Shown one piece after another: positions 9,117-18,149 of a DNA stretch of 64,000 bases. Each line of letters opens with the position of its first letter. Positions within the stretch are counted from its first letter, which is position 1. The notes beneath the pieces are model-generated. The model did not search any database. It saw only the letters and a program-made list of their open reading frames with translations, and was not told the origin of the DNA. The stretch spans positions 124,001 through 188,000 of the forward strand of contig NZ_BAFX01000095.1 of NCBI RefSeq assembly GCF_000308815.1. The letters are read 5' to 3'. The translations under genes and the position numbers were made by a program. The stretch comes from Nocardia concava NBRC 100430 (lineage in GTDB: Bacteria > Actinomycetota > Actinomycetes > Mycobacteriales > Mycobacteriaceae).

Positions 9117-10106
9117 GTGCCCATACGAAGTGATGCGCCCACACAGCCCGCCGACACCGGGGAGTTCATGACGCTCGCCCAGCGGTTCCGCCCCGAACTG
9201 CTGGCCCACTGCTACCGCATGCTGGGCTCACCCGAGGAGGCCGAGGATCTGGTACAGGAGACGTATCTGCAGGCCTGGCGCGCCTACGAGCGGTTCGAGG
9301 GCCGCTCCTCGCTGCGGACCTGGCTGTACCGGATCGCCACCAATGCGTGCCTGCGCGCCCTGGAACAGCGCGGCCGACGCCCACTGCCGTCCGGATTGTC
9401 CGCTCCTCTCACCGATTTCGCGCAGTACCCGACCTCGGCCGCGCCGATCACGCGATGGCTCCAGCCGATACCCGATCACCTGCTCGCCGGCGATCCCGCT
9501 AGCATCGTCGACACTCGCGGCGGCGTGCGACTGGCGTTGGTGGCGGCCATGCAACTGCTGCCCGCGCGGCAGCGGGCCGTCCTGATCCTGCGCGAGGTCA
9601 TCCAGTTCTCGGCCGCGGAAACCGCCCTGACACTGGGCATCACCGTCGCCGCGGTGAACAGCGCACTGCAGCGGGCCCGCGCCGCGCTGGCTACCGCGGG
9701 TGTCGATCTCGAGCAGGTCGACGAGCCGCCCGAGCCGCAGCGGCGCGCCCTGCTCGACCGGTATGTCGACGCGCTGACCTCCGCCGATTTCGCCGCCCTG
9801 CACACGGTGCTGCACGACGACGCGGTGCTGGAGATGCCGCCCCAGCCGGACTGGTTCGCCGGGCGCGATCAGATCGTGGGCTTCCTGGCGTCGCTGGGAA
9901 TCGAGGCGGGGACCCTGCGGATGGTGCGGGCATCGGCGAACGGCCAAGCGGCCGTGGCCGAATACCGGCGCGGCGGTGACGGGCGGTTCCACGCGTATTC
10001 ACTGCAGGTGCTGGGCATGTCCGGCGACGGGATCAGCCATATCGTCGCGTTCTGCGGCACGGGCGGATTCCCCCGGTTCGATCTGCCGACGGTGCTCGAC
10101 TCCTGA
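9117..10106 (+). CDS. ECF sigma factor with SnoaL-like C-terminal domain (SigG type)
   Basis: 329 residues. The start is the GTG at 9117, preceded by AGGAGAGGAG. Region 2 is at about residues 18-85 (ELLAHCYRMLGSPEEAEDLVQ) and region 4 at about 140-190 (LPARQRAVLILREVIQFSAAE). A SnoaL/NTF2-like domain of about 130 residues follows, as in SigG and related long ECF factors that lack a classical anti-sigma partner. The C-terminal domain is thought to control activity. An SDR gene follows 85 bp downstream. Confidence 0.87.
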   Translation: MPIRSDAPTQPADTGEFMTLAQRFRPELLAHCYRMLGSPEEAEDLVQETYLQAWRAYERFEGRSSLRTWLYRIATNACLRALEQRGRRPLPSGLSAPLTDFAQYPTSAAPITRWLQPIPDHLLAGDPASIVDTRGGVRLALVAAMQLLPARQRAVLILREVIQFSAAETALTLGITVAAVNSALQRARAALATAGVDLEQVDEPPEPQRRALLDRYVDALTSADFAALHTVLHDDAVLEMPPQPDWFAGRDQIVGFLASLGIEAGTLRMVRASANGQAAVAEYRRGGDGRFHAYSLQVLGMSGDGISHIVAFCGTGGFPRFDLPTVLDS

Positions 10107-10191
10107 AATTCGGTCAGCGTGCGGCGATGAGTTGACCGGCTCCCGCGTATCTCAATTTCCGGAAGACCGTTATCGGACAAGGGAGATCATC

Positions 10192-10917
10192 ATGGTGGAG
10201 ATTCAGGACAGCTCGGTGCTGGTGACCGGCGGCAACCGTGGCATCGGCCGCGCGCTGGTCGAGGAGGCGTTGCGCCGGGGCGCGCGGCGGGTCTATGTCG
10301 GTACTCGGATCGACTGGACGCATCCGGACTCGCGGGTGACGCCGGTGCCGCTCGATATCACCGCGCTCGACCAGATTCGCGCCGCTGTCGAGCAGGTCGA
10401 GTCGCTCGATCTGCTCGTCAACAATGCGGGCATCGCCGCCCGCGAGGATCTCGAGGATCGCGCCGAGATCGAAAACCAGCTCGCCGTCAATCTTTTCGGG
10501 CCCTACGAGATGATGCGGGCGTTCCTGCCGCGGCTGGCGCTCACCCGGGGCGCGATCGTCAACAATCTGTCACTGGCCGCCTTGGCTCCGGTGCCGGTGA
10601 CGCCCGCGTACTCCATCGCGAAAGCCGCGGCGCTGTCGATGACGCAATCGATGCGCCTGCGCGCCGCCGAACACGGCGTGACAGTGCACGCGGTGCTCAC
10701 CGGACCGACCGACACCGATATGAACCGTGGCTTCGAGATCCCCAAGGCCGCACCGGAGTTGGTCGCGCGCGGCATCCTCGACGGCGTGGAGCGCGGGGAG
10801 GAGGAGATCTTCCCCGATCCGGTGTCGGCGGCGCTCGCCGACGGCTGGCGCAATGGCGCGATGAAGGCGCTCGAACGCGACTTCGCGCAGTACGCCGCGA
10901 CACCGGCGAGCCGCTAG
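10192..10917 (+). CDS. short-chain dehydrogenase/reductase
   Basis: 241 residues; ATG at 10192 after GGGAG. Rossmann motif TGGNRGIG at residues 11-18, NNAG motif, and catalytic YSIAK with upstream Ser in NNLSLAAL. Classical NAD(P)-dependent SDR of ordinary length; substrate not predictable. It lies downstream of the ECF sigma gene on the same strand and may be part of its output. Confidence 0.88.
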   Translation: MVEIQDSSVLVTGGNRGIGRALVEEALRRGARRVYVGTRIDWTHPDSRVTPVPLDITALDQIRAAVEQVESLDLLVNNAGIAAREDLEDRAEIENQLAVNLFGPYEMMRAFLPRLALTRGAIVNNLSLAALAPVPVTPAYSIAKAAALSMTQSMRLRAAEHGVTVHAVLTGPTDTDMNRGFEIPKAAPELVARGILDGVERGEEEIFPDPVSAALADGWRNGAMKALERDFAQYAATPASR

Positions 10918-10954
10918 CCGAACCCGGACCGCGGCCGAGCGGAACGCCGCTCGG

Positions 10955-12301
10955 TCAGCGGGCGGTCGGCGCGAGATACAGGCCGTCGGGTTGCAGGGCG
11001 CCGTAGGCAGCCAGTCGGACGGTGCCGGGAACCGGGCGGAGCGACCAGCGCGTGAGGATGCTGGCGAGCACCAGGGCCGATTCGGTCATGGCGAAGGTGT
11101 CTCCGGCACACTTGCGGGTTCCGGCACCGAAGGGCAGCAAGGCTTTTCGCATCACCGGACGGATGTTCTCCGGCAGCCATCGGTCCGGGTCGAAGCGGTC
11201 CGGGTCGGGGAAGATGTCCGGGCGGCGGTGCAGGAGATAGGGGCTGAAGACGACCGGGGCGCCCGCCGGGATGCGGTGGGCGCCGAGGCTGGTATCGGCG
11301 GTGGTGATCCGGGTGAGAATCCATGCGGCCGGATACTTTCGGAGGGTTTCGGTGAGGACCCGGCCGGTCAGTTCGAGGTGTTCGATGTGGGCGTAGGAGG
11401 GGGTGTCCGCGCCGATGACGGAATCGATTTCGGCGCGGACGCGGTGCTGGAGATCGGGGTCGCGGGCGAGTTCGTGCAGGCCCCAGGCGACAGTGGTGGC
11501 GGTCGATTCGGTGGCCGCCATGAGCATGATGATCAGCTGATCGACGAGGTCGGTGTGGGAATCGGGCGCGGAGGCCGGGGCGGATTCCATGAGGGCGGTC
11601 AGCAGGTCGCCGCCCGCCGGGCCGTCTGCGCGGTGGTAGCCGTCGACCATCTCGGAGACGGCGTGGCGCAGGCGTTTTCGTACCTGGTCGTAGCGGCGGT
11701 TGGCGGGCAGCGGGATTCGAGCCACGGCGGGCGGAAGGAACATGCGGGCGAAGATGCCCTTGACGTAGAGGGTGATGTCGGAGATGGTGCGCTCCAACGC
11801 ATTCGGGGAAAATGCGGAGCCGAAGACCAGGACGGCGGCGCAGCTCGCGCCGATGCGCAGCATGTCGGGGAAGACGTCGACGGCGGTGTCCTCGCGCCAG
11901 CGGTCGATGACGGTGGTGGCCTGCTCGACGATGGTGCGCCCGTAGCCGGGCATGCGGTCCCTGCGGAAGATCGGCTGCACCCGGCGGCGTTGAGCGGCGT
12001 GCGCGGCATGGGGGCAGGAGGCGACATTGTTGCCGGTCAGTTCGCGCAGCCGGTCGAAGAAGAAGCCGCCCTTGTCGAATGCCCTTGGATCGTGCAGCAA
12101 TTCGTTGGTCAGCTCCGGCGTGCAGACCGCGTAGACGTCGCCGGTTCCGAGGCGCAGGCGGACCACGTCACCGTGCTCGGGTAGCGCGAGGAGCAGGCCC
12201 AGGGGATCTCGGAGCAGGGACAGGCTGTGACCGATCAGTGGCAACGCGCCCGGCGCGGCGGGGATCGGCGAGCGCGACGCGCGCGGTGACAAGACAGCCA
12301 T
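10955..12301 (-). CDS. cytochrome P450, partner of terpene synthase
   Basis: 448 residues; ATG at 12301 with AGGAGG 7 bp upstream. Helix I has AATEST in place of the common AGxDT, helix K has ETLR, and the haem ligand is Cys398 in FGAGTRKCAG. It lies 51 bp downstream of the terpene synthase on the same strand, so it most likely oxidises the terpene product, as CYP170A1 does for epi-isozizaene. No dedicated ferredoxin or reductase gene is adjacent; housekeeping redox partners would be needed. Confidence 0.88.
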   Translation of the reverse strand: MAVLSPRASRSPIPAAPGALPLIGHSLSLLRDPLGLLLALPEHGDVVRLRLGTGDVYAVCTPELTNELLHDPRAFDKGGFFFDRLRELTGNNVASCPHAAHAAQRRRVQPIFRRDRMPGYGRTIVEQATTVIDRWREDTAVDVFPDMLRIGASCAAVLVFGSAFSPNALERTISDITLYVKGIFARMFLPPAVARIPLPANRRYDQVRKRLRHAVSEMVDGYHRADGPAGGDLLTALMESAPASAPDSHTDLVDQLIIMLMAATESTATTVAWGLHELARDPDLQHRVRAEIDSVIGADTPSYAHIEHLELTGRVLTETLRKYPAAWILTRITTADTSLGAHRIPAGAPVVFSPYLLHRRPDIFPDPDRFDPDRWLPENIRPVMRKALLPFGAGTRKCAGDTFAMTESALVLASILTRWSLRPVPGTVRLAAYGALQPDGLYLAPTAR

Positions 12302-12352
12302 GAGGAGCCTCCTGAGGCGAATGGCAGGGGGTTAGGGGATTCGGGTGGCGGG

Positions 12353-13408
12353 CTAGTCGGAACTCAGGAGGGTGGGCGAGGTGCCGAGGCGCACGATGTC
12401 CGCCTGCCGGTATCGCTCCGAATGCATCGACCAGTCGAGGTTTCCGCGCATCCAGTACTTCATGCCGTCGACGAAGAGTCGCACGGCCTCCTGGTCGCGC
12501 TCGCTCAGCCCCCGCCAGTCCGCGCACAGGCGCGTCAGTTCCGCTTCGGCGCGGTGGAATTCATCGATGGCATCCGCCACCCGCCGATAGGCCGCGGTCA
12601 CCGCCTCCTGCAGGCCGCAGCACAACTCGGCGGCCAGGGCGAGCACGCCGTTGGTCACCTCGCCGATGGCGAGTTCCTTGCGCAGGGACACCACATCGTT
12701 GACCCATACGACCACGTCGGCCGCGCAGTTGAACATGCGCTGGAAGGGGTCGCTGCGCCGGATCAGGCCCGGGACCTCCAGTCCGGCGGCGTATTCCAGC
12801 AGGTTCAGGCACGGCGTGATGCCGCCCGACTGCCGCCGCAGCTGGGCGTAGGACACCACTCCGGGTGTGGCCTCGGCGCGCCGGTTGACGGCCTCGTAGG
12901 CGAAGGATTCCATGAAGGCCGCCATGCAGTCGACGAAACGCAGCCGCCACTGGACGCTCTGCGGCTCGGCCATGCGCATCCACACCTGCGCGAGTTGCCG
13001 GAAGAGTGCCCCCGGGTGGTTCTCGACCCGGTTCCGGCCGTCCAGCGGTAGTGCGTCGAGCACTTGCCGCACGCGGCGGTCATGGCCGTCGAGGATGCCG
13101 CTGCCGGGGCCGTCGTACCAGTCGTCGATGACGAACGCCCAGGTGAACCAGCCCGCCAGCGGTTCGAGACGATCCTCGCGGACGAAAGGGTAAGTGCGCG
13201 CGATGAGTTCGCCGAGGCGGGTGCCGGCCAGTCGACGGCGCTGGCGGTCGGTCTCGAGCAGCCCGTAGGAATCCGCCCAGTCCAGGATGAGCTGCTCGAG
13301 GCGCTCACCGTGGGGCGAAACCCGCACCGGTAGAGCGAGAATCGGGTGACCGAGCGGCGGAATGATCTCCAGTTCGGGGATGGTCACCGGGAAATCAGGG
13401 GAGGACAA
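12353..13408 (-). CDS. class I terpene synthase (probable sesquiterpene cyclase)
   Basis: 351 residues if started at the TTG at 13408 (GCGAGG 4 bp upstream); TTG at 13471 or GTG at 13387 are alternatives. The Asp-rich motif DDWYD is at about residues 95-99 and the NSE triad in NDVVSLRKE at about 237-245; both bind the Mg cluster that ionises the prenyl diphosphate. The C-terminal SERY pair is also present. Length and lack of a second domain suggest farnesyl diphosphate as substrate, giving a volatile sesquiterpene. The product cannot be read from sequence. Confidence 0.87.
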   Translation of the reverse strand: MSSPDFPVTIPELEIIPPLGHPILALPVRVSPHGERLEQLILDWADSYGLLETDRQRRRLAGTRLGELIARTYPFVREDRLEPLAGWFTWAFVIDDWYDGPGSGILDGHDRRVRQVLDALPLDGRNRVENHPGALFRQLAQVWMRMAEPQSVQWRLRFVDCMAAFMESFAYEAVNRRAEATPGVVSYAQLRRQSGGITPCLNLLEYAAGLEVPGLIRRSDPFQRMFNCAADVVVWVNDVVSLRKELAIGEVTNGVLALAAELCCGLQEAVTAAYRRVADAIDEFHRAEAELTRLCADWRGLSERDQEAVRLFVDGMKYWMRGNLDWSMHSERYRQADIVRLGTSPTLLSSD

Positions 13409-13908
13409 GAGGCCTCGCTTCGATCGACACAATTTGTAGAGGGATCCGAGAGTGGTACGGGCACAGCTCAACCCACGGATCGAGGGATATTGTTGTGCCG
13501 CACCATGATCCGATACCTGCCTCGCGGTCTCCGGAGAGCCGGCGAGGGTCTATCGATCACCGTGGCGATGAATTAACTATAAGGTTGCCAGCGCCATTCC
13601 GCCACTACGCTTTCCGGTCACGAGCAGTTCAAATTGGGACATGCCGCCGCGTCCGAATAGCCCTGTTTACCGGCGACCATCACCACCGATCCGCCCAAAG
13701 CGGACACGTCGATGATCGATTTCCGGCCCGGCCACTCCCCTTCGGACAAGGTTGCCCGGCGCATGATGGCGCAATCAGCGGTCGCTTGGCGCAATAGGTG
13801 CTGGCCGCGGCGCCTCGCGGTCACGAAGCTATATGCGGAGTCCGGGTGCGTTGACCGCCCGCCAGCGCACCCGGGCCTACCGGGGGGACCAACGGACCAG
13901 AGGTAACA
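13409..13908. other. intergenic region between terpene synthase and regulator remnant
   Basis: About 440-500 bp (depending on the terpene synthase start) separating two divergent genes. It holds the leader of the terpene synthase and a more AT-rich patch at 13571-13583 with TATAAG that could be a -10 element. I see no coding signature, RNA gene or strong inverted repeat in it. Confidence 0.5.
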
Positions 13909-14661
13909 GTGGGGCTTCCGGTGATCAACTTCAGTGCGGCCGAGCGGCGGATCCGTAAGCGCCCGGCATTCAGCACCTCGCTGCTGGTGGATTTCGCGCT
14001 GGGCCGCGGACTTCCGATCACGGCCATCCTGCGCGACACCGATCTGCGCAAGAGCCAGCTCACCGATCCCGAGACCGAGATCAGCTACGACCAGCAGGCG
14101 GCGGTGATGCGCAATGTCGTCCACGGCCTCGGCGACGAACCGGGCTTCGGCCTGATGGCAGGCCTCACCTGCCACCCGCCCATGCTCGGCGCGCTCGAAC
14201 TCGCGGTCATGAGCCAGCCCACCGTCGCCCGCGCCTTCGAGATCGGGATCCGCTTCGCCGAACAGTCCTGCTCGCTCGCGCGGCACACCCTCGAGCGGCG
14301 CGACGACGAAATCGAGCTGGTGCGAGACGATTCCATGGTGCCCGCCGAGATCCGGCGCTTCTCACTCGAGCACGACATCGGCACGCTGGTCAGCATGCAG
14401 CGCGACGGGCTGCAGATGCGCGAGGCCATCAAACGGGCCGAGGTCAACGTGCCGCCGAATCCGGTGTACGAGGGCATCGCCATGGTGCTGGGCGTGCGCG
14501 ATGTCAGCTTCGACGCGCCGCGCACCGTCCTCGTCCTGGATTCGGAGCTGATGGAAACGCCTATGCCGCAGCCGAATCCGCGATTCGGGCGGCTGTACGC
14601 GGTCCCCGACGATGTCGCGCCGCGCTGCAACCGCCCGCACTTCGGCGACGGGATCGGCTGA
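13909..14661 (+). pseudogene. AraC-family regulator truncated after its ligand-binding domain
   Basis: 250 residues from the GTG at 13909. The whole length matches the N-terminal arabinose-binding-like domain (PF12625 type) of AraC regulators: ITAILRDTDL, then ELAVMSQPTVARAF, then ETPMPQPNP. In relatives of about 330-350 residues a linker and AraC helix-turn-helix follow; here the frame ends 31 residues after PQPNP in unrelated sequence, 8 bp before the stop of the convergent AraC gene. It can hardly bind DNA. Probably a remnant, possibly a free sensor domain. Confidence 0.7.
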
Positions 14662-14669
14662 GATGACGG

Positions 14670-15719
14670 TCAGACCCGCATCGCGAGGACAATGGCGTCC
14701 GCGACCCGTCGCTCGGCGATGGACTCCCATCGCCGAGCGGCGCGCCGAATCGATTGCGGGCCGGAGTAACCCAGGATCTCTGCCTGCCGCGCGCGGCCCA
14801 GGTTCTCCCCCGCGGTGTCGGCGCGGCGCAGGCGTTCCAGCCGCGCGCGATCCAATTCCTGCCGCCAGGTCGTGCCCGCCTCGGTCAGCCTGCGCTGCAG
14901 GGTCCTTCGGCTCACCGTCAACCGGCGCGCGACCGCGTCCAGCGACGCGTCACCACCGGCGAGCGCCTCCGCCAGCGCCTCGGCGACCTGATCGATCCAG
15001 GCACTCGCCAGCGGCGGTGGCGGGGGCACCGTCGCGGCGACCTTGTCGAGAATCCCGTGCAGCACGGGATCCGCTGTGGTCAGCGGTATTTCCATATCGG
15101 TGGCGCGGAAGGTGATGGAATCCTCCGACGCCCCGAATTCGATCGCCCGGGTGCCGAGCAGGTCGTACATATCGGTGTGATTGCGCGGCGCGCGCTGGCG
15201 CAGCCGCACCCGCACCGCATCAAACGGACCCGCCGCCACCCGCCGCGGCCGGCCCAGCAGCGAGGCCACCGCCCACAGGTGGGTCATATCGCGGGCCTTG
15301 TCATCGCCGTCGATGATCTCGAAGCCGAACGTTATGTCGCCATTGGGTTCTTCGCTCATCGACAGCCGGTGATTGGTGCTGATATCGCTGATATAGGGCC
15401 CGACCGTCGCCAGCCCCTCCCCGATGGTCGCCGACGTCGAGAACAGGTAGTCGCACAGCCCGCCCGCCCCGAGCGTGAACCGGCAGCCCAGCCGCACCGG
15501 CAGAATCGGATCGTCGAGCGCCTTCGCCCCCACCTCCCACAGCCGCACGAACGCCGAACTGGGCACCTGGATGTCGCCATCCTCCATACTCCAGTCCGGC
15601 AACCCCGCCTCCCGGAGCAACCAGTCGGCTTCCAACCCGTTCGCCACCAACTCCGTCACGGCGAACCTGTGCAACGACAGACGATATGTGGTTTCCAAGG
15701 CTCCTCCGGCCGCCCGCAC
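14670..15719 (-). CDS. AraC-family transcriptional regulator
   Basis: 349 residues from the GTG at 15719; a TTG at 15698 preceded by GGAGGA is an alternative start. The N-terminal two thirds is an arabinose-binding-like sensor domain (about residues 20-210). The C-terminus is an AraC HTH (about 250-345) with DAVARRLTVSRRTLQRRL as first helix-turn-helix and ILGYSGPQSIRRAARRW in the second. It is convergent to the truncated regulator and two genes from the terpene pair, which it may control; that link is inference. Confidence 0.85.
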   Translation of the reverse strand: MRAAGGALETTYRLSLHRFAVTELVANGLEADWLLREAGLPDWSMEDGDIQVPSSAFVRLWEVGAKALDDPILPVRLGCRFTLGAGGLCDYLFSTSATIGEGLATVGPYISDISTNHRLSMSEEPNGDITFGFEIIDGDDKARDMTHLWAVASLLGRPRRVAAGPFDAVRVRLRQRAPRNHTDMYDLLGTRAIEFGASEDSITFRATDMEIPLTTADPVLHGILDKVAATVPPPPPLASAWIDQVAEALAEALAGGDASLDAVARRLTVSRRTLQRRLTEAGTTWRQELDRARLERLRRADTAGENLGRARQAEILGYSGPQSIRRAARRWESIAERRVADAIVLAMRV

Positions 15720-15922
15720 CCGCTGACCACCAACATCGGAAACCTAGTCACATACCGCGCGATCCGGTGGCAACATCGCCCGATTGACCGGAATCCACCC
15801 CCAATCCCCGTCGACCCCCACTGACAAACCCCACCCCCAGCCGTCCCCGGTCGGCATCAGCACCCAAAACCCGACCGACCAAGACCGGTAGGTTGTCTGG
15901 GGCGGCGAAGACAGGAGGGGTT

Positions 15923-16870
15923 GTGGCCAAGGATGACTTGGGGCGGGTTCCCGTGCCGGTTCACGACGTTGGGGTGTTCTACCGGCGGTTCTTCGAGCTC
16001 GGTGAGGACTACTTCGGGCGGATTCGCGCGGAGCACGAGTTCCAATCGTTGACCGAGTCGACGAAGCCAGGGTCGGCGCATCGCAGTGGGATCTATTTGA
16101 CGCCTGTCACGCGCGATGGGGATGCACTGCGGTTTCGGCTGCTTCGGTGTTCTACGAATCTTTCGGGGCCGACCGAGGGATTCCGCACGACCGATACGAG
16201 CATTGTCGAGGCGCTGAATCGCGAGGCCGCCGACATTTTCCCGGATCACGCGCCACTGAATCACGTGCTCGCGCAGATCTACCACAACACGCAGGCCACG
16301 GCGGAGCGGAAGCAGGCCAAGGCGAAGATCTCGGCTCATGCGGACAAGACCAAAGACATGCCGGTCAACGGGATCATCGCGTTCTGTACCTTTTATGACG
16401 GGCTCGACAAGCTGCGGCCGCTGGCCGACGACGCGTTCGACTATGGCGTGGGGAAGGTGAGCGGGCTGACCAAACTTCGGTTCCGGCTGAAGGATTCGGT
16501 CGAGGAGCGTGACGGGGTGCCCGCGTGGTTCGAGCTGACGCTCTACCCCGGTTCGGTGTTCTTCATGCCGTTGTCCACGAATCGGCTATACACCCATGAG
16601 ATTCGGCCCTCGATGTTGGATGCCGAGTTGTTGCCGACGCGGCTGGGGTATGTGGTGCGATGCTCGAAAACCGAAGCGGTGCACAAGAATGGAAAGACGT
16701 TCCTCGCCAAGGGTGGAGAGTTGGTGGAGTTGGAGCCGCCTACAGAGTCGGGTATCGACGAGCTGCGCCGGCTGTATGCCGAGGAGAACAGGACTTCGTC
16801 GTACATCGACTACGGCGACCGATTTGCCTTCAGCATGAACGCGGGAGATTACCTTGCTCCCCGCGCCTAG
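15923..16870 (+). CDS. AlkB-like 2-oxoglutarate/Fe(II) oxygenase 1 of tandem pair
   Basis: 315 residues from the GTG at 15923 with AGGAGG just upstream; a TTG at 15893 is less likely. Not a close match to any family I can name, but the double-stranded beta-helix signature is visible: His139-Ala-Asp141 (ISAHADKT), His225 (RLYTHEI) and an Arg240-x5-Arg246 pair (RLGYVVR) with the same spacing as RxNxTxR in AlkB. These would bind Fe(II) and 2-oxoglutarate. The preceding LNHVLAQIYHNTQA fits the AlkB strand before HxD. Its substrate (nucleic acid, protein or small molecule) is not known. It overlaps the next gene by 17 bp. Confidence 0.62.
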   Translation: MAKDDLGRVPVPVHDVGVFYRRFFELGEDYFGRIRAEHEFQSLTESTKPGSAHRSGIYLTPVTRDGDALRFRLLRCSTNLSGPTEGFRTTDTSIVEALNREAADIFPDHAPLNHVLAQIYHNTQATAERKQAKAKISAHADKTKDMPVNGIIAFCTFYDGLDKLRPLADDAFDYGVGKVSGLTKLRFRLKDSVEERDGVPAWFELTLYPGSVFFMPLSTNRLYTHEIRPSMLDAELLPTRLGYVVRCSKTEAVHKNGKTFLAKGGELVELEPPTESGIDELRRLYAEENRTSSYIDYGDRFAFSMNAGDYLAPRA

Positions 16871-17621
16871 GATCTCGGACGAGATCGTCTCGTACGCTTT
16901 GCCTTTCGAGGAGGATCCCTTCGTGGAGCTCTCCGCGTCGGTCCTGTGGGAAGACCTGGGCAAAGGCCGGAGAGGCGCCACGCTCACCAAACCCGATGAG
17001 GCCGGCCGTGTGCCGCTCGTCCGCACTACCACTCGATATGGCAACCCGGCGCAGCACTTCCGGCCGGTGCACGACCGTTTGGCACAACGGATTCAGGCAC
17101 GCGCGGGACTCGCGGTCGGCTTCAACAACGCTCTCATCGAGACCTACACGAACGCCTACGCCACCATGGGCAGCCATTCCGACCAAGCCCTCGACCTGGC
17201 CGACGAGTCGTTCATCGCCGTGTTCTCCTGCTACCGGTATCCCGAAGCGGTTCCACCGAGGAAACTGATCGTCGAATCGAAGGGTTCCGGCGAGCAACTC
17301 GCAATTCCCCTCGCCCACAACGGTTTCGTCGCATTCTCCGTCGCCGCGAACCGGCGTCTCAAACACAAGATCGTGCTGGACACACCCGCTCGCTCCACCG
17401 AGAACGAATGGCTCGGCGTGACCCTCCGAACGTCGAAGACCTTCATCCGTTTCCGCGACGGTCACGCCTACCTCCCGCAAGGCGCCCGCCTCACCTCGGC
17501 CGACGAGGATCAACGGCGCGAGTTCTACCAACTGCGGCGCCGCGAGAACAACGAAACAGACTTCGCCTATCCCCCACTGACCTACACCATCAGCGACAGC
17601 GACCTGCTGCGACCGGTGTAA
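16854..17621 (+). CDS. AlkB-like 2-oxoglutarate/Fe(II) oxygenase 2 of tandem pair
   Basis: 255 residues from the TTG at 16854, inside the end of the upstream gene, so translationally coupled. Same signature as its neighbour: His108-Ser-Asp110 (MGSHSDQA), His171 (RLKHKIV) and Arg192 in WLGVTLR; the first Arg of the AlkB-type pair is Trp here. The segment NNALIETYTNAYATMGSHSD matches the AlkB core. The C-termini of the two proteins also align (DYLAPR versus DLLRPV), so they are likely paralogues by ancient tandem duplication. Joint or sequential action is inferred from coupling. Confidence 0.62.
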   Translation: MLPAPRISDEIVSYALPFEEDPFVELSASVLWEDLGKGRRGATLTKPDEAGRVPLVRTTTRYGNPAQHFRPVHDRLAQRIQARAGLAVGFNNALIETYTNAYATMGSHSDQALDLADESFIAVFSCYRYPEAVPPRKLIVESKGSGEQLAIPLAHNGFVAFSVAANRRLKHKIVLDTPARSTENEWLGVTLRTSKTFIRFRDGHAYLPQGARLTSADEDQRREFYQLRRRENNETDFAYPPLTYTISDSDLLRPV

Positions 17622-17864
17622 TCCCAGCTGGAAAACCGTTTTACTGCGTCCGAGCGCCTTGCTACCGTATTCCCAACACCTTCCCAGACGACACGAAAGG
17701 CGGCCCCGGTGACCGAGCTCCAGCAGCCCGTAACCACCTTCACCCTCGCCCGCCTCCGCGGTCGCGTACGGAGCGTCATCTGACGGCGTCGGCACCCCCG
17801 ACCCCAAGGGCCGCTTCCGCGCACACGCCACGGACAGCGGCCCTTCCCATATCCCCACCCTCAT

Positions 17865-17941
17865 TCCCTCGTAGCCCAATTGGCAGAGGCCGCATGCTCA
17901 GACCATGTGCTGTGTGAGTTCGAATCTCACCGAGGGAACCA
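17865..17941 (+). tRNA. tRNA with CAG anticodon, class I body (Leu by anticodon)
   Basis: Folds as a tRNA: acceptor TCCCTCG/CGAGGGA with A73 and an encoded CCA, D-arm GCC/GGC with loop containing TTGG, anticodon stem GCATG/CATGT with loop CTCAGAC (anticodon CAG), T-arm GTGAG-TTCGAAT-CTCAC. The variable loop is only 5 nt (GCTGT), whereas bacterial tRNA-Leu is class II with a long variable arm. So the anticodon reads Leu CUG but the body is not that of a normal tRNA-Leu. Its charging amino acid is uncertain. Confidence 0.75.
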
Positions 17942-18006
17942 ACCTGAACACCCCCGCGCACCTCAGTGCCGAGTAGATGTCAACGCCGACATCCGCGCGG
18001 GGATAT

Positions 18007-18079
18007 GTGCCCGTAGCTCAGAGGAAAGAGCATCTGTCTACGAAGCAGAGGGCCGGAGGTTCGAATCCTCCCGGGCACA
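18007..18079 (+). tRNA. tRNA-Arg(ACG), supernumerary-looking
   Basis: Acceptor GTGCCCG/CGGGCAC with A73 and no encoded CCA; D-arm GCTC/GAGC with GGA (A20 present), anticodon stem TCTGT/GCAGA with loop CTACGAA (anticodon ACG), 5 nt variable loop, T-arm GGAGG-TTCGAAT-CCTCC. A20 and C35, the main arginine identity elements, are both present. The acceptor differs from the usual actinobacterial tRNA-Arg(ACG) I recall, so this may be an extra copy from a tRNA array. Confidence 0.85.
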
Positions 18080-18149
18080 CACGAAGCACAGCTGTAGCAC
18101 ATGGACTCGAATCTCATCAAATATGCGATTCGACTGCTACTCATTACCA

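Noticed and set aside
17709..17783. 24-codon frame (GTG, MTELQQPVTTFTL...) with GAAAGG upstream, between the oxygenase pair and the tRNAs
   Set aside because: Too short to separate from chance; possibly a leader or a remnant, but nothing else supports it.
18094..18140. Hairpin GTAGCA/TGCTAC with inner CGAATC/GATTCG between tRNA-Arg and the broken tRNA
   Set aside because: Could be another tRNA scrap, but D-arm and anticodon arm are missing; not strong enough to call.
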